DNA of 6,295 nt from Anaerovibrio sp. (GTDB lineage: Bacteria; Bacillota; Negativicutes; Selenomonadales; Selenomonadaceae): positions 1 through 6,295 of the forward strand of contig JAEDOE010000072.1 in NCBI GenBank assembly GCA_016302095.1, in the 5' to 3' direction. Position numbers and translations under genes: made by a program. The notes beneath the pieces were generated by a model. It was given only the letters and a program-made list of their open reading frames with translations. It was not told where the DNA came from and did no database searches. Below, piece by piece: positions 5,078-6,295 of the stretch (the first letter of the stretch is position 1; every line of letters starts with the position of its first letter).

Positions 5078-5575
5078 ATGAGCAGAGATAAGAAGGATAT
5101 GCCTGAAATTACCCTTTTGGGCAATCAGAACACGAAATATAGCTTTGATTATCAGCCAGAGGTGCTGGAGACCTTTGACAACAAGCACCCTGACAGGGAT
5201 TACTGGGTGAAGTTCAACTGCCCTGAGTTTACCAGCCTCTGCCCTATTACGGGGCAGCCGGATTTTGCCACGATTTATATTTCTTATGTGCCGGATATCA
5301 AGATGGTGGAGAGCAAGTCCCTGAAGCTGTATTTGTTCAGCTTCCGCAACCATGGTGATTTCCATGAGGATGTGGTCAATATCATCATGAAGGATTTGGT
5401 GAAGCTGCTGGAGCCCAGGTATCTGGAGGTGTGGGGGAAATTCCTGCCAAGAGGCGGCATTTCCATTGATCCTTATACCAATTATGGCAAGCCGGGCACC
5501 AAGTTTGAGGAGCTGGCATGGCAGCGTTTCAGCCAGCATGATCTGGTGGCCATGGACAAGGTGGATAACAGGTAA
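5078..5575 (+). CDS. queF: NADPH-dependent 7-cyano-7-deazaguanine reductase QueF (short, type I)
   Basis: This enzyme reduces the nitrile of preQ0 to the amine of preQ1 using two NADPH, a step in cytoplasmic queuosine biosynthesis for tRNA wobble position 34. The 165 residues match the length of the B. subtilis enzyme. The nucleophile C55 lies in [20 protein letters not shown] (51-70), with the general acid D62 in the same block. The QueF signature ESKSLKLY is at 78-85, and the substrate-binding H96-E97 pair is in GDFHED. No key residue is missing. AAGG at 5068-5071 lies six bases before the ATG. The gene follows the EAL gene after 45 bases with no terminator and no visible preQ1 riboswitch, so it probably depends on the promoter at 3230-3258 or one inside the EAL gene. 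The other queuosine genes (queC, queD, queE) are not in view. Confidence 0.97.
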   Translation: MSRDKKDMPEITLLGNQNTKYSFDYQPEVLETFDNKHPDRDYWVKFNCPEFTSLCPITGQPDFATIYISYVPDIKMVESKSLKLYLFSFRNHGDFHEDVVNIIMKDLVKLLEPRYLEVWGKFLPRGGISIDPYTNYGKPGTKFEELAWQRFSQHDLVAMDKVDNR

Positions 5576-5621
5576 ACAGTCTGGGAACGGATGTATAAAC
5601 AGTAAGTAATGAGGAACGGGA

Positions 5622-5640
5622 AGGCGTGCGGTATACGCCT
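5622..5640 (+). promoter_or_regulatory. Hairpin directly against the nitroreductase ribosome site
   Basis: AGGCGT (5622-5627) pairs perfectly with ACGCCT (5635-5640) around a 7-base loop. The next base begins the AGGAGGAG ribosome site (5641-5648). There is no T tract, so it is not a terminator. It could tune translation or protect the message end, or be incidental. Confidence 0.3.
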
Positions 5641-5648
5641 AGGAGGAG
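5641..5648 (+). promoter_or_regulatory. Ribosome binding site fixing the nitroreductase start
   Basis: AGGAGGAG lies eight bases before ATG 5657. This rules against the in-frame ATG at 5609, which would place the site inside the coding region and has only a distant GGGA-type sequence upstream. Confidence 0.85.
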
Positions 5649-5656
5649 TGAGCAGC

Positions 5657-6205
5657 ATGAATAATCTCATGCGTAAGATTTTGCTGAGGCGCAGTGTCTA
5701 TAATTTTTCTGATACAACCTTGAAGGATACGGATTTGCTTTCTATATTGGAAGAAGGGCGTACTTTGTCCAATGTGGAGAAGAACGAGTCCTGGCATTTT
5801 ACGGCTGTGCAGAACAGCAATGTCATCAGGATGCTGCTGGACAGCACCGGCCAGCAGACCATGGGCAGGCTGGGAGTTGTCAATGGCAGGGATTTGTACA
5901 ATGGCGGCGATTTGCTGAAAAATATTCCGATGCTGCTGGTGATTTCCGGCAGCAGTGATATGAAGTATGCCGAGGATGCTGCCAATACCCTGTTTGGCAG
6001 CATGATGCTGGCAGCAGAAAAATACAATGTGTGCTCCTGCTGGCTGTCTACGCGTTCCGAGCTCAGTGAGGCAGGGGTGAATGAGATACGTAATCTGCTG
6101 CATATTCCTGATGATTATGTGCCTTTGTCCATCGGTGCCTTCGGCTACAGGCTGGATGAGGTGAAGATAACGGCCCTGAGCAGCGTAGTCAATATCATAA
6201 GATAA
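5657..6205 (+). CDS. Small nitroreductase-family (FMN) oxidoreductase
   Basis: A 182-residue protein with the outline of the FMN-dependent nitroreductase family. The N-terminal ILLRRSVYNFSD (8-19) matches the usual RRSxRxF phosphate-binding start. ESWHFTAVQ (44-52) occupies the place of the common NxQPWxFxVV. DAANTLFGSMMLAAEKYNVCSCWL (107-130) matches the dimer and flavin helix ending in GSCWI in relatives. PDDYVPLSIGAFGYR (151-165) matches the PEDYxPxxxxxxGYP block. Members reduce nitro compounds, quinones or flavins with NAD(P)H, or carry out other flavin chemistry. The substrate here is not predictable. The segment TLSNVEKNESW departs from the typical PSxxNxQPW signature, so flavin contacts may differ. 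It follows queF by 81 bases and may share its transcript. Confidence 0.85.
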   Translation: MNNLMRKILLRRSVYNFSDTTLKDTDLLSILEEGRTLSNVEKNESWHFTAVQNSNVIRMLLDSTGQQTMGRLGVVNGRDLYNGGDLLKNIPMLLVISGSSDMKYAEDAANTLFGSMMLAAEKYNVCSCWLSTRSELSEAGVNEIRNLLHIPDDYVPLSIGAFGYRLDEVKITALSSVVNIIR

Positions 6206-6295
6206 ATTTCAGTTTATCGTCGTGAAGGTACGAGACTTTGGGAACATTAACGGATGAGTTTTGTTGGTTTGTGCACTCTGTTCAGATTAAAAATG
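6206..6295. other. 3' flank, nothing assignable
   Basis: A weak hairpin GATAAA/TTTATC (6200-6205 with 6212-6217) covers the nitroreductase stop but lacks a T tract, so no terminator is claimed. A frame starting ATG at 6254 is open to the window end (14 codons), with only GGGA about ten bases upstream. That is too short to call a gene. Confidence 0.3.

Noticed and set aside
4715..5539. A 274-codon open frame on the minus strand
   Set aside because: It runs antisense to the end of the EAL gene and most of queF, crossing both; both sense products match known families closely, and the antisense product resembles nothing.
5609..5656. An upstream ATG start adding 16 residues to the nitroreductase
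   Set aside because: The strong AGGAGGAG site falls inside this extension, eight bases before ATG 5657, and the family normally begins close to the RRS motif.

Overview
The window holds seven recognisable protein genes, all on the + strand, plus one doubtful small ORF. No RNA gene, CRISPR array, insertion sequence or phage gene was seen. The protein families (a fused TRAP permease, a Firmicutes-type AhpC, a PAS-GGDEF-EAL protein, a short QueF), strong GGAGG ribosome sites, AT-rich promoters and mid-range GC coding DNA suggest an anaerobic or microaerophilic Firmicute. A member of the Negativicutes such as the Selenomonas group would fit. That placement is inference from gene style, not from a marker gene.

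Layout: (1) positions 1-924 are the 3' end of a fused TRAP-type permease gene, closed by a strong intrinsic terminator at 973-1010. (2) A gene-free AT-rich stretch, 1011-1348, ends in a clear TTGACA / extended -10 promoter. It carries several perfect inverted repeats, including a 7-1-7 PerR/Fur-like box and a 15-bp dyad on the -35 hexamer. (3) Positions 1349-3083 form a thiol-redox transcription unit: ahpC peroxiredoxin, a free-standing AhpF N-terminal-domain protein (two thioredoxin folds, one CxxC, no flavin domain), a doubtful 58-codon ORF, and an ArsD-family protein that keeps only two of the usual three N-terminal metal-binding cysteines. A 16-bp-stem terminator at 3099-3142 closes it. 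(4) Positions 3230-6205 contain a new promoter, a PAS-GGDEF-EAL protein whose GGDEF half looks degenerate and whose EAL half looks intact, then queF (queuosine precursor synthesis), then a small FMN nitroreductase-like protein. Gaps of 45 and 81 bases without a T-tract terminator suggest these three may be cotranscribed. (5) The last 90 bases contain nothing I can assign.

How they fit together: in the middle unit AhpC reduces peroxides, and the AhpF-NTD-like protein is the expected disulfide donor for it. The NADH/NADPH flavoprotein that AhpF normally carries in the same chain must then be encoded elsewhere. The ArsD-like protein sits inside this unit with no arsA, arsB or arsR in view, so it may bind metalloid or act as a thiol protein in the oxidative-stress response rather than in a classical ars operon. 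The third unit links probable c-di-GMP breakdown with a tRNA-modification enzyme and a flavin oxidoreductase. No obvious pathway unites these three.
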